The notes under the pieces were generated by a model, which worked only from the letters and a program-made list of their open reading frames with translations, had not been told where the DNA came from and searched no databases. The translations under genes and the position numbers were made by a program. A stretch of 64,000 bases of DNA from Chromohalobacter nigrandesensis. Lineage in GTDB: Bacteria > Pseudomonadota > Gammaproteobacteria > Pseudomonadales > Halomonadaceae. Shown one piece after another: positions 51,001 through 63,800 of the stretch (positions are counted from its first letter, which is position 1; every line of letters begins with the position of its first letter). The stretch covers positions 78,619 through 142,618 of the forward strand of contig NZ_JAKGAM010000008.1 of the NCBI RefSeq assembly GCF_023061285.1, read 5' to 3'.

Positions 51001-54000
51001 CACTGCATCGCTTTAGCGGTGAGACCGATATCAAGGTAGGGGCTCCCATTGCCAATCGCCATAAAGCCGAGCTCCAGGGCTTGATTGGTTACCTTATCAA
51101 TGTCGTTGTGCTGCGCACTCAGGTTGATCCCACTGAAAACTTCGAACGTTTATTAGATGAGGTGAACGCTACCCTGATCGATGCCCAGCTGCATCAAGAG
51201 GTACCTTTCGATCAGTTGGTGGAGGCACTGCAGCTCGAACGGCAACCGGGTGTGCATCCGCTGTTCCAGGTGAAGTGCACTCAACAGGAAATGTGGCAGG
51301 CGGAGCGCCATGTGGCTGGCCTGACCGTCCAAGCGGAGCAGGTATTCACGGGCATTGCCCACTTCGACCTGAGTCTCGATTTTTGCGATGAGCCGGAGGG
51401 AATAACAGGCCTATTCGCTTACTCCGCGGAGCTATTCGATGCCACCACGATTGAGCGCTTCTGCCAGGCATTCCGATTCCTGGCCGAGCAGATCGTCGCT
51501 GATCCGCAGTCTCACCCGGCGATGTTGTCGCTACCCGAGCCTATCTCCGTGCTGGAAGGCAACCAAAGCGAATTTCTGGCTCAGGATATACCCACCCTGC
51601 TGTCGAAAGCGGTGGCAGCTAATGCTGATGCGTCAGCCGTAGACGATGGGCAATACCGTTATACCTACGCCAGCCTGGATGCCCAGGCCCAAAGGTTAGC
51701 GGCAGAGTTAATTGCAAAGGGCGTAGGCTCCGAGGTGCGTGTAGCCATTCACGCCGAGCGTTCGTGCGAATACGTGCTCGGCATTCTTGCCGTACTCAAA
51801 GCGGGCGGGGCCTTCGTGCCACTGGATCCGCAACTGCCAGCGGAGCGTTTGGCCTATCAACTGGCTGACAGTGGCGCTCGCTTGCTGCTGAGCTGCACGG
51901 CTTGCGACTGGAGCGGGGGCGTTCCGGTAATGGAGTTGGCGTTTGCCGATGATACTCGGGCTGCAGTAGAACACGAACTGCCCGTCATCCATCCCCAGCA
52001 GACGGCCTATGTGATCTATACCTCTGGCTCTACGGGCAAGCCCAAGGGAGTGGCGGTAAGTCACGGTGCGCTGGCCAATTACGTGCAGGGCGTTCTGGAG
52101 GCGCTGGCGCTATCAGATGGTGCCCGCAACATGGCGATGGTGTCGACGGTAGCGGCGGATCTGGGGCATACGGGGCTGTTTGGAGCCCTGTGCACTGGGC
52201 GCACCTTGCATCTTATTTCCCCCGAATGCGCCTTCGATCCGGATGCCTTTGCGGCGTATATGCGCGAACAACGGATGGATGTGCTGAAGATAGTGCCTAG
52301 CCACCTGCGGGCGCTGCTGAGTGCCGCAAACCCGGCCGATGTACTCCCCCACGAGCGCCTGATCCTGGGCGGCGAAGCGACCGACTGGGCGCTACTGGCG
52401 CGTATCGCCGAACTCAAGCCAACCTGCCAGGTGCTTAATCACTACGGCCCTACGGAAACCACAGTCGGTATTCTCGCCCAGCAGGCCTACATAGCCGATC
52501 GAGCTGCCAGCACACTGCCGATCGGCACGCCGCTGGCCAATGCTCAGGCCTACGTGCTTGACCCCTGGCTTAATCCAGTGCCGAAGGGTGTTGCCGGCGA
52601 GCTCTACCTGGGTGGCTCTGGGTTGGCTCAAGGCTATCTACAGCGGTTGGGGCAAACGGCGGAGCGTTTCGTCGCCAGCCCCTTCCATGCGGGGGAGCGA
52701 CTCTATCGCAGCGGTGACCGTGTGCGCCAACTGGCCGACGGTAGCCTGGAATTCCTTGGCCGCGTGGATGATCAGGTCAAGATTCGCGGCTATCGGGTGG
52801 AGCCGAGCGAAATCGCTGCCCTGTTGAGCGAACAGCCGGATATTGCAGAAGCTGAAGTAATTGCACGGGACAACGAAGAAGGCCGCGAACAACTGTACGC
52901 CTACGTGGTGATGGTAGCTGGGAGCGATGTCGATGACGCCGCGTTACTCGCGCAGCTTGGCGAGCGCGTGCCGGACTATATGGTGCCCAGCGGCCTCGTG
53001 CGGCTCGATGCCTTGCCACTGACTGCCAATGGTAAGTTGGATCGCTGGGCATTGCCGGAACTGGAACGGCAGCGCGATGCCTTCGCAGCGCCTCTGGGGG
53101 ACGTGGAAACGATCCTGGCGGACCTGTGGACCTCGCTGCTGCCGGTGGACCGGGTCGGGCGCCACGACAACTTCTTCAGCCTGGGCGGGGATTCCATTAT
53201 CAGCCTGCAGGTGATCGCCCGGGCCCGGAAGCAGGGCGTTCGCCTGACGCCCAAGCAATTGTTCGAGAAACAGACCATTGCCGAGCTGGCGCAGGTGGCC
53301 GAGTTCCAGGCCGAAGCCACCCCGGTGCAACCATTACCGTCGGCATCCTCCAACCAGGCCCATCCGCTGACGCCCATCCAGCAGCGCTTCTTCTGTCAGC
53401 CCATGGCGAACCGGCACCACTGGAACCAGTCGATACGCCTGCGCGTGCAGGCCTCGCTGGATGCCGACATCCTGCGCCACGCACTGGCCGCCTTGGTCCG
53501 GGCCCATCCGGCGCTGCGCCTGCGATTCGATACGGAACAGGCGACCCAGACAATCGCCGACCGGTCACCGCAGGACCTGCTCCAGGTCGTGGACGTTGTG
53601 GATGAGTCCGCCATGCTGGCCACGTTCAACGAGGCCCACCGCAACCTGCACCTGACCGACGGCCCGCTGCTGCGAGCGGTACTGGCCATTCTGACGGATG
53701 GACGGCAAACCCTGATGCTGACGGCTCATCACCTGGTGGTGGATGGCGTGTCCTGGCGTGTGCTGCTGGACGACCTGAAAACGGCCTATGGTCAGCACCT
53801 CCGGGGCCAAGCAATCGATCTCGCTGCTGAAGCCACGGGGCTTCACGACTGGGCCGGTTACCTGAACCGGACACTGGCGGACGGACGGTTCAACGGCGAA
53901 CTCGACTACTGGCAGGCCTTCAGCGCCGAAGAAGCGGCCATGCCCTGCAGCCGGCCGGATGCACCGGCCCGGATTGCCGACGCCGGCCACCTAGACATGG

Positions 54001-57000
54001 CCCTGGATGCGGCGCAGACCCGGGCCCTGCTGAACGATGTGCCCGACGCTTTCTGCACCCGCATCAACGATGCCCTGTTGGCGGCACTGGCAGCGGCGCT
54101 GGAGCAGTGGACCGGCCGCGCCCGCAACGTGGTGATGCTGGAAGGCCATGGCCGCCAGGGACCCGAAGGTGCGCCGGACGTCAGTCGGACAGTCGGCTGG
54201 CTCACCTCGCTCTATCCGGTCGCCCTGGACAGTGGGGCGGATATCCTGGCCACCCTGAAGCAGATCAAGGAAATGCTGCGCGCCGTACCGGGTGATGGCC
54301 TGGGTTATGGCGTCCTTAAGGAGTTACAGGGCGAGGACCTGCCGTCGCTGACGGGCGTCGGGCTGACCTTCAACTATCTGGGGCAGTTCGAATCCCCTGC
54401 GGCATTCGGGCTGAGCCTGGATGATGGACCTGTCGGTGACCTGCGCGACCGTGAGGGGCCCATGGCGAACGCGCTGGTGGTGGATGGCCTGATCCGCGAC
54501 GGCCGGTTGCGCCTGCACTGGACCTACAGCGAAGCCCGCTTCGACCGGCCACGGGTCGAAGCCCTTGCTGATGCCTATCGGCAGGCGCTGACGTCGCTGA
54601 TTGAACGCTGCCGGACGCACGGCGGCGGCCTGACGCCGTCCGACGTCCCATTGGCCCGGCTGGATCAGGCGCAACTGGATGCGCTCGACAACCCCGCCAA
54701 CATCGAGGACATTCTGCCGCTGGCGCCGATGCAGGAAGGGATCCTGCTGCACAGCCTGCTGAAGCAGGGCAGCGGCATCTACCTGATGCAGGACCAGTAT
54801 GACGTCCACAGCGCCGTGGATTTCGAGGCGTTCAAGGCGGCCTGGCAGGCCGTCGTACGCCGGCATCCGATGCTGCGCACCGGTTTCCACGATCTGGATA
54901 ACGGCATCCAGCACCAGATTGTCTATCGCGACGTGCCGTCGCCGGCGCAGTTGGTTGACTTGAGTCACCTGGACAGGGCAGATGCCGAGGCGGAACTGGA
55001 CGCGCTGCTGGCCGCCGAACGAAGCCAGGGGTTCGACTTCGCCAAACCACCACTGCTGCGTCTGCGGCTGGTGCGCTTCGGCCCGGGCGAGTACCGCATT
55101 GTGCAGAGCCACCACCATGCATTGATCGACGCCTGGTGCCGTGGCCTGATGCTGGCGGAGTTCTTCGATCACTACCGCACATTGGTAGATGGCCGGCAGC
55201 CGGTGGTGATCCCGGCGCGCCCCTACCGGGACTTTATCGCCTGGCTGCAACAGCAGGATGAAGCGCAGGCACGGCAGTTCTGGCGCGACACTCTGGCTGG
55301 TTTTACCGAGGTCACGCCCCTGCCGTACCAGCGCACGGGGAATGGTCCATCGTCCATCCAGGATGTGTCCCTTGCTCTCACGGTGGGGGAGACGGCTCAG
55401 TTGGCCGAACGGGCCCGTAACGAAAAGCTGACGGTAAACACCTTCATGCAGGCGGCATGGGCATTGTTGCTGATGCGCCACGGCGGCCTGGACGAAGCGC
55501 TGTTCGGGGTGACCGTTGCTGGTCGCCCGTCGGAGCTGGATGGGATTGAGGAAACCCTTGGTCTGTTCATCAATACGCTACCGCTGCGTATTGGTGCTGA
55601 AAGCGCAATCCAGACTAGGCGCGACTTCCTGCATTCACTGCAGTCCGCTAACGCAGCAATGCGCCAGCACGAACACCTGTCCCTGGCGGAGGTGCAGAAC
55701 CTGGCGGATACCCCGCGCGGCGGTGCCCTGTTCGACAGCCTGTTCGTGTTCGAGAATGTGCCCATGGGAGCGGAAGTGCAGCAGGCTGCCGAGGCCTACG
55801 GCATAACGCCACTGGCGAATCGCACCCACACCAACTACCCGCTGACGGTGGTCATCCTGCCGGGCGAGGTTTACCAGCTGCAATTCAGCTACGACCAGCG
55901 ATATTTCCGGGAACGGGATATGCAGGTGCTGCTGGATCAGTACCACCAGGTTCTGAGCCAACTGATGCAGTCGCCGGAGCAGCCGCTTGCCGGTATCCGG
56001 CTGGTTTCCATGGAGGACAGGGGTGAGCTGCTTAGGCTCGGCCAGGGCCAGGTGGAGCCGGACTGGATGAGCCTGAGCTGGCTCGAACGGTTCGAGGCCT
56101 GGGCGCTGGCCGATCCCGGCCGGACTGTCGCCTGCTGCGAAGGCGAATCGCTTCACTACGGCGCCCTGAACCAGCAGGCCAACCGCATCGGGCAGGGCCT
56201 GATCGAAGCTGGTGTCGAACCGGACCAGGTGGTGGCCCTGTATTCGCCCCGCAACCTGGAGCTGCTGACCCTGATGGTCGGAGCCTTCAAGGCGGGCGGT
56301 GCCTGCCTGGCTCTCGACGAGCGCCATCCGCCTGCGCGCAGCGGGCGCATGCTGCACAGCAGTCATGCGCCGGTGCTGGTGGCGCCGGAAGCCTGTCTGG
56401 CGCAGGTGGAGGCCATCCTGACGGAATCCGAAGCGCGGCCTCGGGTGATTACCCTGGAATCCCTGCTGCGGACGGGCAGTGACGCCAATCCGTGCCGGTA
56501 TCCGGCGATGGATCAATTGGCCTACGTGGTCTACACCTCCGGCTCCACTGGCGAGCCCAAGGGGGCGATGGTCAGCCACCAGGGCATGCTCAACAACCAG
56601 CTTTCCAAGGTGCCCTACCTTGAGTTGGGCGAAGGCGACATCATCGCCCAGACGGCCGCAACCGGGTTTGACATCTCCGTCTGGCAGTTCCTGACCGCCC
56701 CCCTGTTTGGCGGCCAGGTTGAGATAATCCCCGATACCATCACCCACGATCCCCAGCAACTGGTGTCAGCCGTGGCGGACAGCGGCGTGACCGTGCTGGA
56801 GACCGTGCCGGCGGTGATCGAGGGCATCCTGGCCACGGCGGAAGAACCGACGCTGCGCCTGCGCTGGATGCTGCCCACCGGGGAAGCCCTGAACCGCGAG
56901 CTGGCACGACGCTGGTTCGAGCGCTATCCGGCCATTCCGCTGGTCAACGCCTATGGACCGGCGGAATGCGCCGACGACGTGGCCCTGCAGACGTTGCAGG

Positions 57001-57896
57001 GCATCGCCGACACCGAGTCTGGCATTCCCATCGGCCACCCCACCGACAACAACCGGTTGTACGTGCTGGACGTGCACCTGCAGCCGCTGCCCCGAGGTGT
57101 GGTGGGGGAACTCTACGCCGGTGGCACTGGTGTGGGTCGGGGCTATGCCGGCCGGCCTAGACTGACCGCCGAACGTTTCCTGCCGGACCCGTTCGGGGCA
57201 CCGGGCGAACGTCTCTATCGCACCGGTGACCTGGCCCGCTGGACGGATGACGGCGTGCTTGAATACGCCGGTCGCGCGGACCTCCAGGTCAAGATCCGGG
57301 GTCAGCGTATCGAGCTGGGCGAGATCGAATCCTGCCTGTTGGCCTACGCCGGCGTCCGGCAGGCCGTTGTCGCGGCGAAGGACACGCCCCATGGTCCCCG
57401 GCTGGTGGCTTACCTGGTGGCCGACGATGGCCTTCAACTGGCGACCGAAAACCTGCGGGACCGTCTGGCCGCCGAGCTGCCGGCGGTGATGGTGCCCACC
57501 CACCTGATCGTCGTCGATCGTCTGCCGTTGAATGCCAACGGCAAGCTGGACCGCAGAGCCCTGCCGGAACCCGCCCTGGACGATCGCCCCTTCGAGGCGC
57601 CGTCCGGTGACATTGAGACCGACATCGCCGCGCTGTGGAAGGAACTGTTGCAGGTCGAGCGTGTCGGCCGACACGACCATTTCTTTGAGCTGGGTGGTCA
57701 CTCGCTGCTCGCTACCCGCCTGTTGTCCCGGATCCGTGAAACCCTGGGCGTCACCGTCCCGCTGGCGGAAGCCTTCGAGGCCATCACCGTGGCGGCCATG
57801 GCGGAGGTGGTGAGGCGCCTGCAGGACCAGACCCTGGACCAGGACCGCCTGGACAACCTCGACGCTTTGATGAGCGAACTGGAGGAGATCGAATGA
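48084..57896 (+). CDS. NRPS 1: FAAL-T-C-A(Asp)-T-E-C-A-T, lipopeptide siderophore initiation
   Basis: 3270 residues. FAAL about 15-600 ([11 protein letters not shown] near 179) activates a fatty acid as acyl-AMP; T at 617-695 (GGNSL, Ser652). C about 715-1140 (HHIAGDG, 848). A1 about 1172-1660 ([11 protein letters not shown] 1312; pocket D1359, L, T, then K,I,G,H,V,G = Asp code). T Ser1704 (LGGDSI). E about 1740-2180 ([10 protein letters not shown] 1882; EGHGR). C about 2210-2640 with an HHALIDAW variant (2343-2350). A2 about 2666-3155 (pocket D2863,I,W,E,L,T,A,D,D; acidic, basic substrate likely). T Ser3207. There is no thioesterase. Base composition rises at about 53.05 kb. Confidence 0.93.
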   Translation: MKTHVQTSNRQPSHTDVNHGFVEHLSRLARERPSDRALVVVNAQGETILDYATLERRSRALASELQQRFPAGERALILLDNDEHYVVAFFACLYAGVIAVPAFPPESAKQQHLARLLAIAADSQAACVLTSTMIIDVVASTSEGFGSAELIAVDGVDEARAEYWVEHRPKRDDIAFLQYTSGSTAAPKGVMVSHGNLMANERAIETGFSVGADDVFVSWLPLYHDMGLIGGLLQPIYCGIPAVLMSPTFFLQRPVRWLEAISRHRGTVSGGPDFAYRLCLERIRDERIEALDLSSWRVAFSGAEPVRHATLTGFIERFRPVGFAADTAAPCYGLAEATLLVSCNSRGTGVVGTAFSQASLAQGHASPTEDGNILVGCGTPLPDHAIDIVDPQSRQTVLAGEVGEIWVNGPSVAHGYWQNPEATAKTFVTRDGVSWQRTDAHDNGARDDRWLRTGDLGFLHQGQLYIAGRIKDLIILRGHNVYPQDIESAIEAEVEAVRKGRVAAFAVTTPEGAEGIGVAAEVSRGMQKLVPAEKLVEALSEAVGNACHETLSVALLLNPGGLSKTSSGKLQRSACRQGWEAGSLDAYAIHAFGHFVSGGDDDASEGKASQSTAEAGSETEQTLAKLWRQVLGGNKETPLGSNAHFFASGGNSLAAVRLAAAISDYWGVEVSLHALFEQPRLSAMAKAIEACLAASSDQWALAIPRLDDDQRQSDIPLSEGQRSLWLTWQLDHQSAGYNMAGALHFKGEVDLSALNAALEALVQRHDILRTYYPLSEAGEPVQRLAQDWSPELICNDIPGDTADEQEQVLHDTLTKLARQPFDLEQAPPLNVALYRLSTEHHVLAVVQHHIAGDGWSVQVLIDDLCALYEGACTQREVKLAPLPIQFADYAGWQQRQQHGSERQSQLAHWCERLAGDHPPLALPLDRPRQALSAPREGQLRFTLPGELSEQLRSLSRERSVSLYAVILALLKLTLHRFSGETDIKVGAPIANRHKAELQGLIGYLINVVVLRTQVDPTENFERLLDEVNATLIDAQLHQEVPFDQLVEALQLERQPGVHPLFQVKCTQQEMWQAERHVAGLTVQAEQVFTGIAHFDLSLDFCDEPEGITGLFAYSAELFDATTIERFCQAFRFLAEQIVADPQSHPAMLSLPEPISVLEGNQSEFLAQDIPTLLSKAVAANADASAVDDGQYRYTYASLDAQAQRLAAELIAKGVGSEVRVAIHAERSCEYVLGILAVLKAGGAFVPLDPQLPAERLAYQLADSGARLLLSCTACDWSGGVPVMELAFADDTRAAVEHELPVIHPQQTAYVIYTSGSTGKPKGVAVSHGALANYVQGVLEALALSDGARNMAMVSTVAADLGHTGLFGALCTGRTLHLISPECAFDPDAFAAYMREQRMDVLKIVPSHLRALLSAANPADVLPHERLILGGEATDWALLARIAELKPTCQVLNHYGPTETTVGILAQQAYIADRAASTLPIGTPLANAQAYVLDPWLNPVPKGVAGELYLGGSGLAQGYLQRLGQTAERFVASPFHAGERLYRSGDRVRQLADGSLEFLGRVDDQVKIRGYRVEPSEIAALLSEQPDIAEAEVIARDNEEGREQLYAYVVMVAGSDVDDAALLAQLGERVPDYMVPSGLVRLDALPLTANGKLDRWALPELERQRDAFAAPLGDVETILADLWTSLLPVDRVGRHDNFFSLGGDSIISLQVIARARKQGVRLTPKQLFEKQTIAELAQVAEFQAEATPVQPLPSASSNQAHPLTPIQQRFFCQPMANRHHWNQSIRLRVQASLDADILRHALAALVRAHPALRLRFDTEQATQTIADRSPQDLLQVVDVVDESAMLATFNEAHRNLHLTDGPLLRAVLAILTDGRQTLMLTAHHLVVDGVSWRVLLDDLKTAYGQHLRGQAIDLAAEATGLHDWAGYLNRTLADGRFNGELDYWQAFSAEEAAMPCSRPDAPARIADAGHLDMALDAAQTRALLNDVPDAFCTRINDALLAALAAALEQWTGRARNVVMLEGHGRQGPEGAPDVSRTVGWLTSLYPVALDSGADILATLKQIKEMLRAVPGDGLGYGVLKELQGEDLPSLTGVGLTFNYLGQFESPAAFGLSLDDGPVGDLRDREGPMANALVVDGLIRDGRLRLHWTYSEARFDRPRVEALADAYRQALTSLIERCRTHGGGLTPSDVPLARLDQAQLDALDNPANIEDILPLAPMQEGILLHSLLKQGSGIYLMQDQYDVHSAVDFEAFKAAWQAVVRRHPMLRTGFHDLDNGIQHQIVYRDVPSPAQLVDLSHLDRADAEAELDALLAAERSQGFDFAKPPLLRLRLVRFGPGEYRIVQSHHHALIDAWCRGLMLAEFFDHYRTLVDGRQPVVIPARPYRDFIAWLQQQDEAQARQFWRDTLAGFTEVTPLPYQRTGNGPSSIQDVSLALTVGETAQLAERARNEKLTVNTFMQAAWALLLMRHGGLDEALFGVTVAGRPSELDGIEETLGLFINTLPLRIGAESAIQTRRDFLHSLQSANAAMRQHEHLSLAEVQNLADTPRGGALFDSLFVFENVPMGAEVQQAAEAYGITPLANRTHTNYPLTVVILPGEVYQLQFSYDQRYFRERDMQVLLDQYHQVLSQLMQSPEQPLAGIRLVSMEDRGELLRLGQGQVEPDWMSLSWLERFEAWALADPGRTVACCEGESLHYGALNQQANRIGQGLIEAGVEPDQVVALYSPRNLELLTLMVGAFKAGGACLALDERHPPARSGRMLHSSHAPVLVAPEACLAQVEAILTESEARPRVITLESLLRTGSDANPCRYPAMDQLAYVVYTSGSTGEPKGAMVSHQGMLNNQLSKVPYLELGEGDIIAQTAATGFDISVWQFLTAPLFGGQVEIIPDTITHDPQQLVSAVADSGVTVLETVPAVIEGILATAEEPTLRLRWMLPTGEALNRELARRWFERYPAIPLVNAYGPAECADDVALQTLQGIADTESGIPIGHPTDNNRLYVLDVHLQPLPRGVVGELYAGGTGVGRGYAGRPRLTAERFLPDPFGAPGERLYRTGDLARWTDDGVLEYAGRADLQVKIRGQRIELGEIESCLLAYAGVRQAVVAAKDTPHGPRLVAYLVADDGLQLATENLRDRLAAELPAVMVPTHLIVVDRLPLNANGKLDRRALPEPALDDRPFEAPSGDIETDIAALWKELLQVERVGRHDHFFELGGHSLLATRLLSRIRETLGVTVPLAEAFEAITVAAMAEVVRRLQDQTLDQDRLDNLDALMSELEEIE

Positions 57897-60800
57897 TGCC
57901 GGACAACGCGATGTCCCTGTCACGCCGCTTCCTGGAACTGAACACCGACAAGCGCCGGATCTTCCTTCAGAAACTGCAGGCTCAGGGACTGACCCTGTCG
58001 GCCCTGCCGATCCCGCAGGGCGTGGCCGGCGATGTGAGTCCGGCCTCGTTCGCCCAGCAGCGTCTTTGGTTCATCGACCAACTGGAACCCGGCAACAGCG
58101 CCTATCACCTGCCGGGGGCCATCCGCCTACGCGGTTCGCTGGACCGGGCCGCCTTGCGGACTGCATTCGATACCCTAGCGCAGCGCCACCAAAGTCTGCG
58201 CACCACCTTCCGGATGGACGATGACGGTGAGCCGCAACAGATCATCGGTTCGTTCGCTCCGGTGGAAATCCTGCAGCTGTCCGCTGACAGCGAAGCCATG
58301 TTCCAGAAGCAGGCCCAGGACGTGGCGCAGCAGCCTTTCGATCTGGTCAGGGGGCCGCTCTGGCGGGGCGTACTGGTGCGGATGGGAGAAGACGATCACC
58401 GCCTGGTGCTGTGCCTGCATCACATCATCGCCGACGGCTGGTCGATCCAGGTCATGCTGATGGAGTTCGTGCAATGCTATCGCGCCGCGCTGAACGGTGA
58501 CGTGTCCGATCTGCCGCCACTGCCGCTGCAATACGCGGATGTGGCATTATGGCAACGTCGGGCCCTGGAGGCGGGCGCCGGTGAAGCCGATCTCGATTAC
58601 TGGGCCCGCCAGTTGGGTGACGAGCCGCCGGTCTTGGAACTGCCCACGGACCGGCCGCGCCCGGCCTGGCAGTCCTTCCGGGGTGGGCGCTATCACTTCC
58701 GGCTGGACGACGGGCTGGTCAAAGCCCTCAACGCCCTGGCCCTTACCCGAGGCACTACGTTCTTTACCGTGATGCTCGCCGCCTACAAGGTGCTGCTCCA
58801 CCGGTTGAGCGGCCAGACCGACCTGAGTGTCGGTGTGCCGATGGCCGGCCGCGAGCGAGCGGAGCTGGAAGGGTTGATCGGCTTCTTCGTCAATATCCAG
58901 GTCCTGCGCAGCGAGCTGGACGGTAGCGAGCCGTTCACGGCGGTCCTGAACCGGGAGCGTGAGGTGGCCCAGCAGGCCCAGGCACATCAGGCATTGCCTT
59001 TCGAACATTTGGTGGACCACCTGCAGCCAGAACGCAGCCGGAGCCACAACCCGCTGTTCCAGGTGCTCTATAACCACCAGCAGCGCGATGGCGAACGCTT
59101 TGAACTGGCCCCGGGCCTGAGCGCCGAATTGTTGGCTCAGGATGCCGGCGCGGCGCAGTTTGACCTGGCATTGCACACCTGGGCCTTCCCGGACGGGCGC
59201 GTGGGCGGTAACTGGAACTACGCGACAGATCTGTTCGATCGCCAGAGCGTGGAGCGGATTCATCGTTGCTTCGAAGGTTTGCTCAGGCAGATCGTGGATG
59301 CCCCCGATCAGTCAGTAGGCGATTATGATCTGCTGGACGAGACGGATCAGGGACAACTGTCGGCCTGGAACACGACCGTCACTGATTATGGCCAGCCCAA
59401 GCCGGTGCATCGTCTGTTCGAGCGCCAGGCAACCGCGCACCCGGACCGCGAGGCCCTGGCCTTCGGCGACGAGCGCCTGAGCTTCGGGGCACTGGATGCG
59501 CGCGCCAACCGCCTGGCCCATTACCTGATCGGGCAGGGTGTGGGCCGCAACAGCCTGGTCGGCGTGGCAGCCGAGCGCTCGGTCGCCATGGTGGTGGCGC
59601 TCTACGCCATCCAGAAAGCCGGCGCGGCCTATGTGCCCATCGATCCCGAGCACCCGGAGGCCCGCCAGAGGCAGGTACTGACTGACGCCGGTGTGGACCT
59701 GTTGCTGAGCCATAAGGCGGTGATTGATCAACTGCCGGCCCCAGACGATCTGTCGGTCATTAACCTCGACCAGCTTGATCTGACGAATCAGTCCGCGTCG
59801 AGACCCGATGTCGAGATTCATCCGCAACAGCGGGCTTATGTGATCTACACCTCCGGCTCCACCGGCAAGCCCAAGGGTGTGGTCAATACCCACGCTGCGC
59901 TGTTCAACCGCTTGCAGTGGATGCAAGCGGCCTACGAACTGGACGCAGATGACACCGTCCTGCAGAAGACGCCCTACAGTTTCGATGTGTCGGTATGGGA
60001 GTTCTTCTGGCCGCTGATGGTAGGCGCGAGGTTGGTGGTTGCCCAACCGGGGGACCACCGGGATCCGGCGAAGCTGGTGGATCAGATCCAGCGTGAATCG
60101 GTCACCACCATCCACTTTGTGCCGTCCATGCTGTCCGCTTTCCTGACCCTTGATGACCTGGCTGGCGGTGACTCCCTGCGCCGGGTGATCTGCAGCGGCG
60201 AAGCCTTGCCGAAAGACCTGCAGGACGAGGCCCTGCGTCGCCTGCCCAAGGCGCAACTCTACAATCTCTACGGCCCCACCGAAGCGGCCATCGACGTGAC
60301 CCACTGGACCTGCGGCAAGGACGAACGCACAATCGTGCCCATCGGCCAGCCCATCGCCAATCTGCAGGTCTATATCCTCGACCACCGCCTGAACCCGCAG
60401 CCCATTGGCGTGCCGGGGGAACTGTATATCGGCGGCGCCGGTCTAGCCCAGGGCTACCATGGCCAGACGGACCTGACGGCGGAACGCTTCGTGCCGAGCC
60501 CCTTTGCCCGGGGCGAGCGGCTCTACCGCAGTGGTGACCTGGCCCGATGGTGTCACGATGGCACGATTGAATACCTGGGTCGGCTGGACCACCAGATCAA
60601 GCTGCGTGGTTTGCGTATTGAACTGGGTGAGATAGAGGCTGTGCTGCGGGAGTCCGCCGATGTGATTGATGCCGTTGTCATCGCCCGCAATGATCAGTTG
60701 ATCGGTTACGTGCAGGGTACCGGCATTGAAACGGACGCCTTGAGATCGGCGCTGAAAAAGCAACTGCCGGACTACATGGTGCCGGTGCACCTGGTGGTGC

Positions 60801-63800
60801 TGGAGCGCTTCCCGCTGTCGGCCAACGGCAAGCTGGACCGCAAGGCACTGCCCGAGGTGGAGGTGCAGTCAGCCGGGTACGAGGCGCCGCAAACCGATAC
60901 CGAACAGGCCCTTGCCAATCTGTGGCAGGAGGTACTTGGCGTTGACCAAGCCGGGCGACAGGACAACTTTTTTGCCCTGGGTGGCGATTCCATCCAGAGT
61001 CTGCGGATTATCGCCAAGGCCAAACGCATCGGTCTGGAACTGACGGCCCGGCAGGTGTTCGAGCACCAAACTATTGCCGACCTGGCTTCCGTGGTAACCC
61101 ATGCGACGGTCCAAAATCACGCCATTGACCTGGAACGGGACTTCCCGCTGACACCCATCCAGCAGTGGTTCTTCGACCAGGCCATGCCCCGGCCGGATCA
61201 CTGGAACCAGGCGCTGTTGCTCAAACCGGAGACCGTACTGGACGGCTCAGCTCTGGCCCAGGCCCTGAGCGCCGTCTATCGACAACACGATGCACTGCGC
61301 CTGCGTTTTGCCCACCATAACGGGGCGTGGCGGCAAGCCTATGGGGCACCTGGCGAGTCGGATGACCTGCTCTGGTCGGTGACCACAACCTCTGACAAGC
61401 TCGCGAACGAATGCGACCGGGCCCAGGCCAGCCTGGACCTGGGCGAGGGTCCCTTGATGCGGGCACTGCATGCGCGGCTGGACGACGGTTCCGAGCGGCT
61501 GCTGCTGGCGGTACACCATCTGGTTATCGACGGTGTGTCCTGGCGCATCCTGCTGGACGACCTGATGCGGGCCTACCGCCAGGCCCGCCAGGGAGAAACC
61601 ATTGACCTGGGGCCGAAGGGCGTTCCGTTCCAGGCCTGGGCGGATCGATTGCCAGCGGTGTGGGATGAAGCGTCGCTGGCCGAAGAGATGGACTATTGGG
61701 CTGCCATCCCCGCCCCGACACCGCTGCCAGGTGTGAACGAAGCCGGGCCGAACACCCTGGCCCAGTTGGCCCTGTCGACCATCGCTCTGTCCGCCGAGAT
61801 AACCCGGGAGTTGCTGACAGAGGCGCCGAAGGCCTGGCGCACGCAGGTCAATGACCTGCTGCTGACTGCCCTTGGCGAAGCGCTGTTCCAGTGGGGCGGT
61901 CACTCGCAATCGACCATCGCCCTGGAAGGGCACGGTCGCGAATCGCTGATTGAAGGCGTGGACCTGAGCCGAACTGTCGGCTGGTTCACCAGCCTGTACC
62001 CGCTGTGTGTATCCGGTGGCGGCAACCTTGTCGATAACCTGAAAGCCACCAAGGAATCCCTGCGTCAGGTGCCCCGTGGTGGACTGGGGTATGGCGTATT
62101 GCGCTACCTGAATGGCGAGCGCGGGCTGCCGGATCTCGCCGGCGCCGTCCTTTTCAACTATCTGGGGCAGGTGGACTCACGCAGCCTGGATGGCCTTGTT
62201 CTGGCGGAAGAATCGCCCGGCGCCATGCGGGCAGCGGATGTCCCGCTGGGATTTGAGCTCTCGCTGGATGGGCAGGTGCGTGACGGTGTGCTGTCCTTCA
62301 CCTGCAGCTACAGCGCCGCGCGTCATCAGAGCGAGGCGATTGACCGCCTGATGGAACACTTCCACCGGGCCCTCGAAGCCGTGGTTGCCACCTGCCGGGA
62401 AACCGGGGGCGTGACCCCCTCGGATTTCCCGCTGGTTGCCCTGGATCAGGCTGCGCTTGAAGCCCTTCCAGTCGGACAGTACGACATCGACGATGTCCTG
62501 CCGCTGACGCCGATGCAGCAGGGACTGCTCTTCCACAGCGAGCTGGGGGGCTCGTCCGATGCCTACGTCAATCAGGTGTCCGTGACTCTGGATGACCTGC
62601 CTGTGGAGCCGTTCAAGGCGGCCTGGCAGTCGGCGATTGCGCGACATCCAATCCTGCGGGCCGGGTTTATCCACGCGCCCGGTTCCCGGATGCCGGTGCA
62701 ACTGATCCACTGCAAGGCCCTATTGTCGATCCGCGAGCTGGACTGGCGCACTGAAGAGTACGCGGCGCTGGATGCCCTTTGTCAGCAGGAAAAGGCTGCG
62801 CCCTTCGATCTGGCCCGGCCGCCGTTGATGCGGATGGTGCTGGTACGGCTGGGGGAGCGGCGCTGGCAGATGATCCTGACGCTGCACCACATTCTTCTGG
62901 ATGGCTGGAGCAGCGCGGCGTTGTTGAGCGAGGTGATGCGCGAAGCGCTGGGTGACCAGCCGCAAGGCCCGGCTCGCTACCGTGACTATTTCCAATGGCT
63001 GGGCGAGCGTGACGCGGTGGCCGCCGAAATGTTCTGGCGGGACCAGCTCAGTGCGTTGTCCGAACCCACGCGCCTGGCCCCGTTGCTGGCAGACAGCCGC
63101 TGCCTGCCGCTGGAAGAGGCTACACTGGCGGATATCGTGCTGAACCTGGATCACGATCACCTGGCGGCGTTTGCCCGCCAACAGCAGGTAACCCTCAATA
63201 CCCTGATCCAGGCAGCTTGGACCCTGATCCTGCAACGCTACAGCGGCCAGCGTCGGGTAGCGTTCGGCGCCACGGTGTCGGGCCGGCCGGCATCGGTGGC
63301 GGGCATGGATCGGCAGATAGGGCTGTTCATTAATACCTTGCCCGTGGTCCAGGCGCCGGCCCCGGAGCAGCGCCTGGGAGAGTGGCTGGCGGAGCTCCAG
63401 GCCCATAACCTGGCATTGCGGGAGCACGAACATACACCGCTGTACCAGATCCAGCAGTATGCCGGGCAATCCGGCCGCGAGCTGTTTGATTCCTTGCTGG
63501 TGTTCGAAAACTTTCCGGTGGACGATGCCCTGCGCAGCGATGCTTCTGGCGTGCGCGCCAGTAACCTGCAGGTGAGCGAGCAAACCCATTATCCTCTGAG
63601 CCTGGCGGTCGAGGCCGGTAAGGGGTTGGTCCTGCACCTGCACTACCGTAACGATCACGTATCCCCGGCTCGCGCCGACGCACTGGCCGGCCAGTTGGAG
63701 CAGCTGCTGACCGCCATGGCCCGAGGCGGCGAACAGCGACTGTCGGGCCTGCCACTGCTGACAGCTTCCGAACGGCAAGTCTGGGACGACTGGAATACCG

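Noticed and set aside
54324..55481. 385-codon minus-strand open frame inside NRPS1
   Set aside because: Antisense to conserved E and C domains; long shadows are expected in this GC-rich synthetase.
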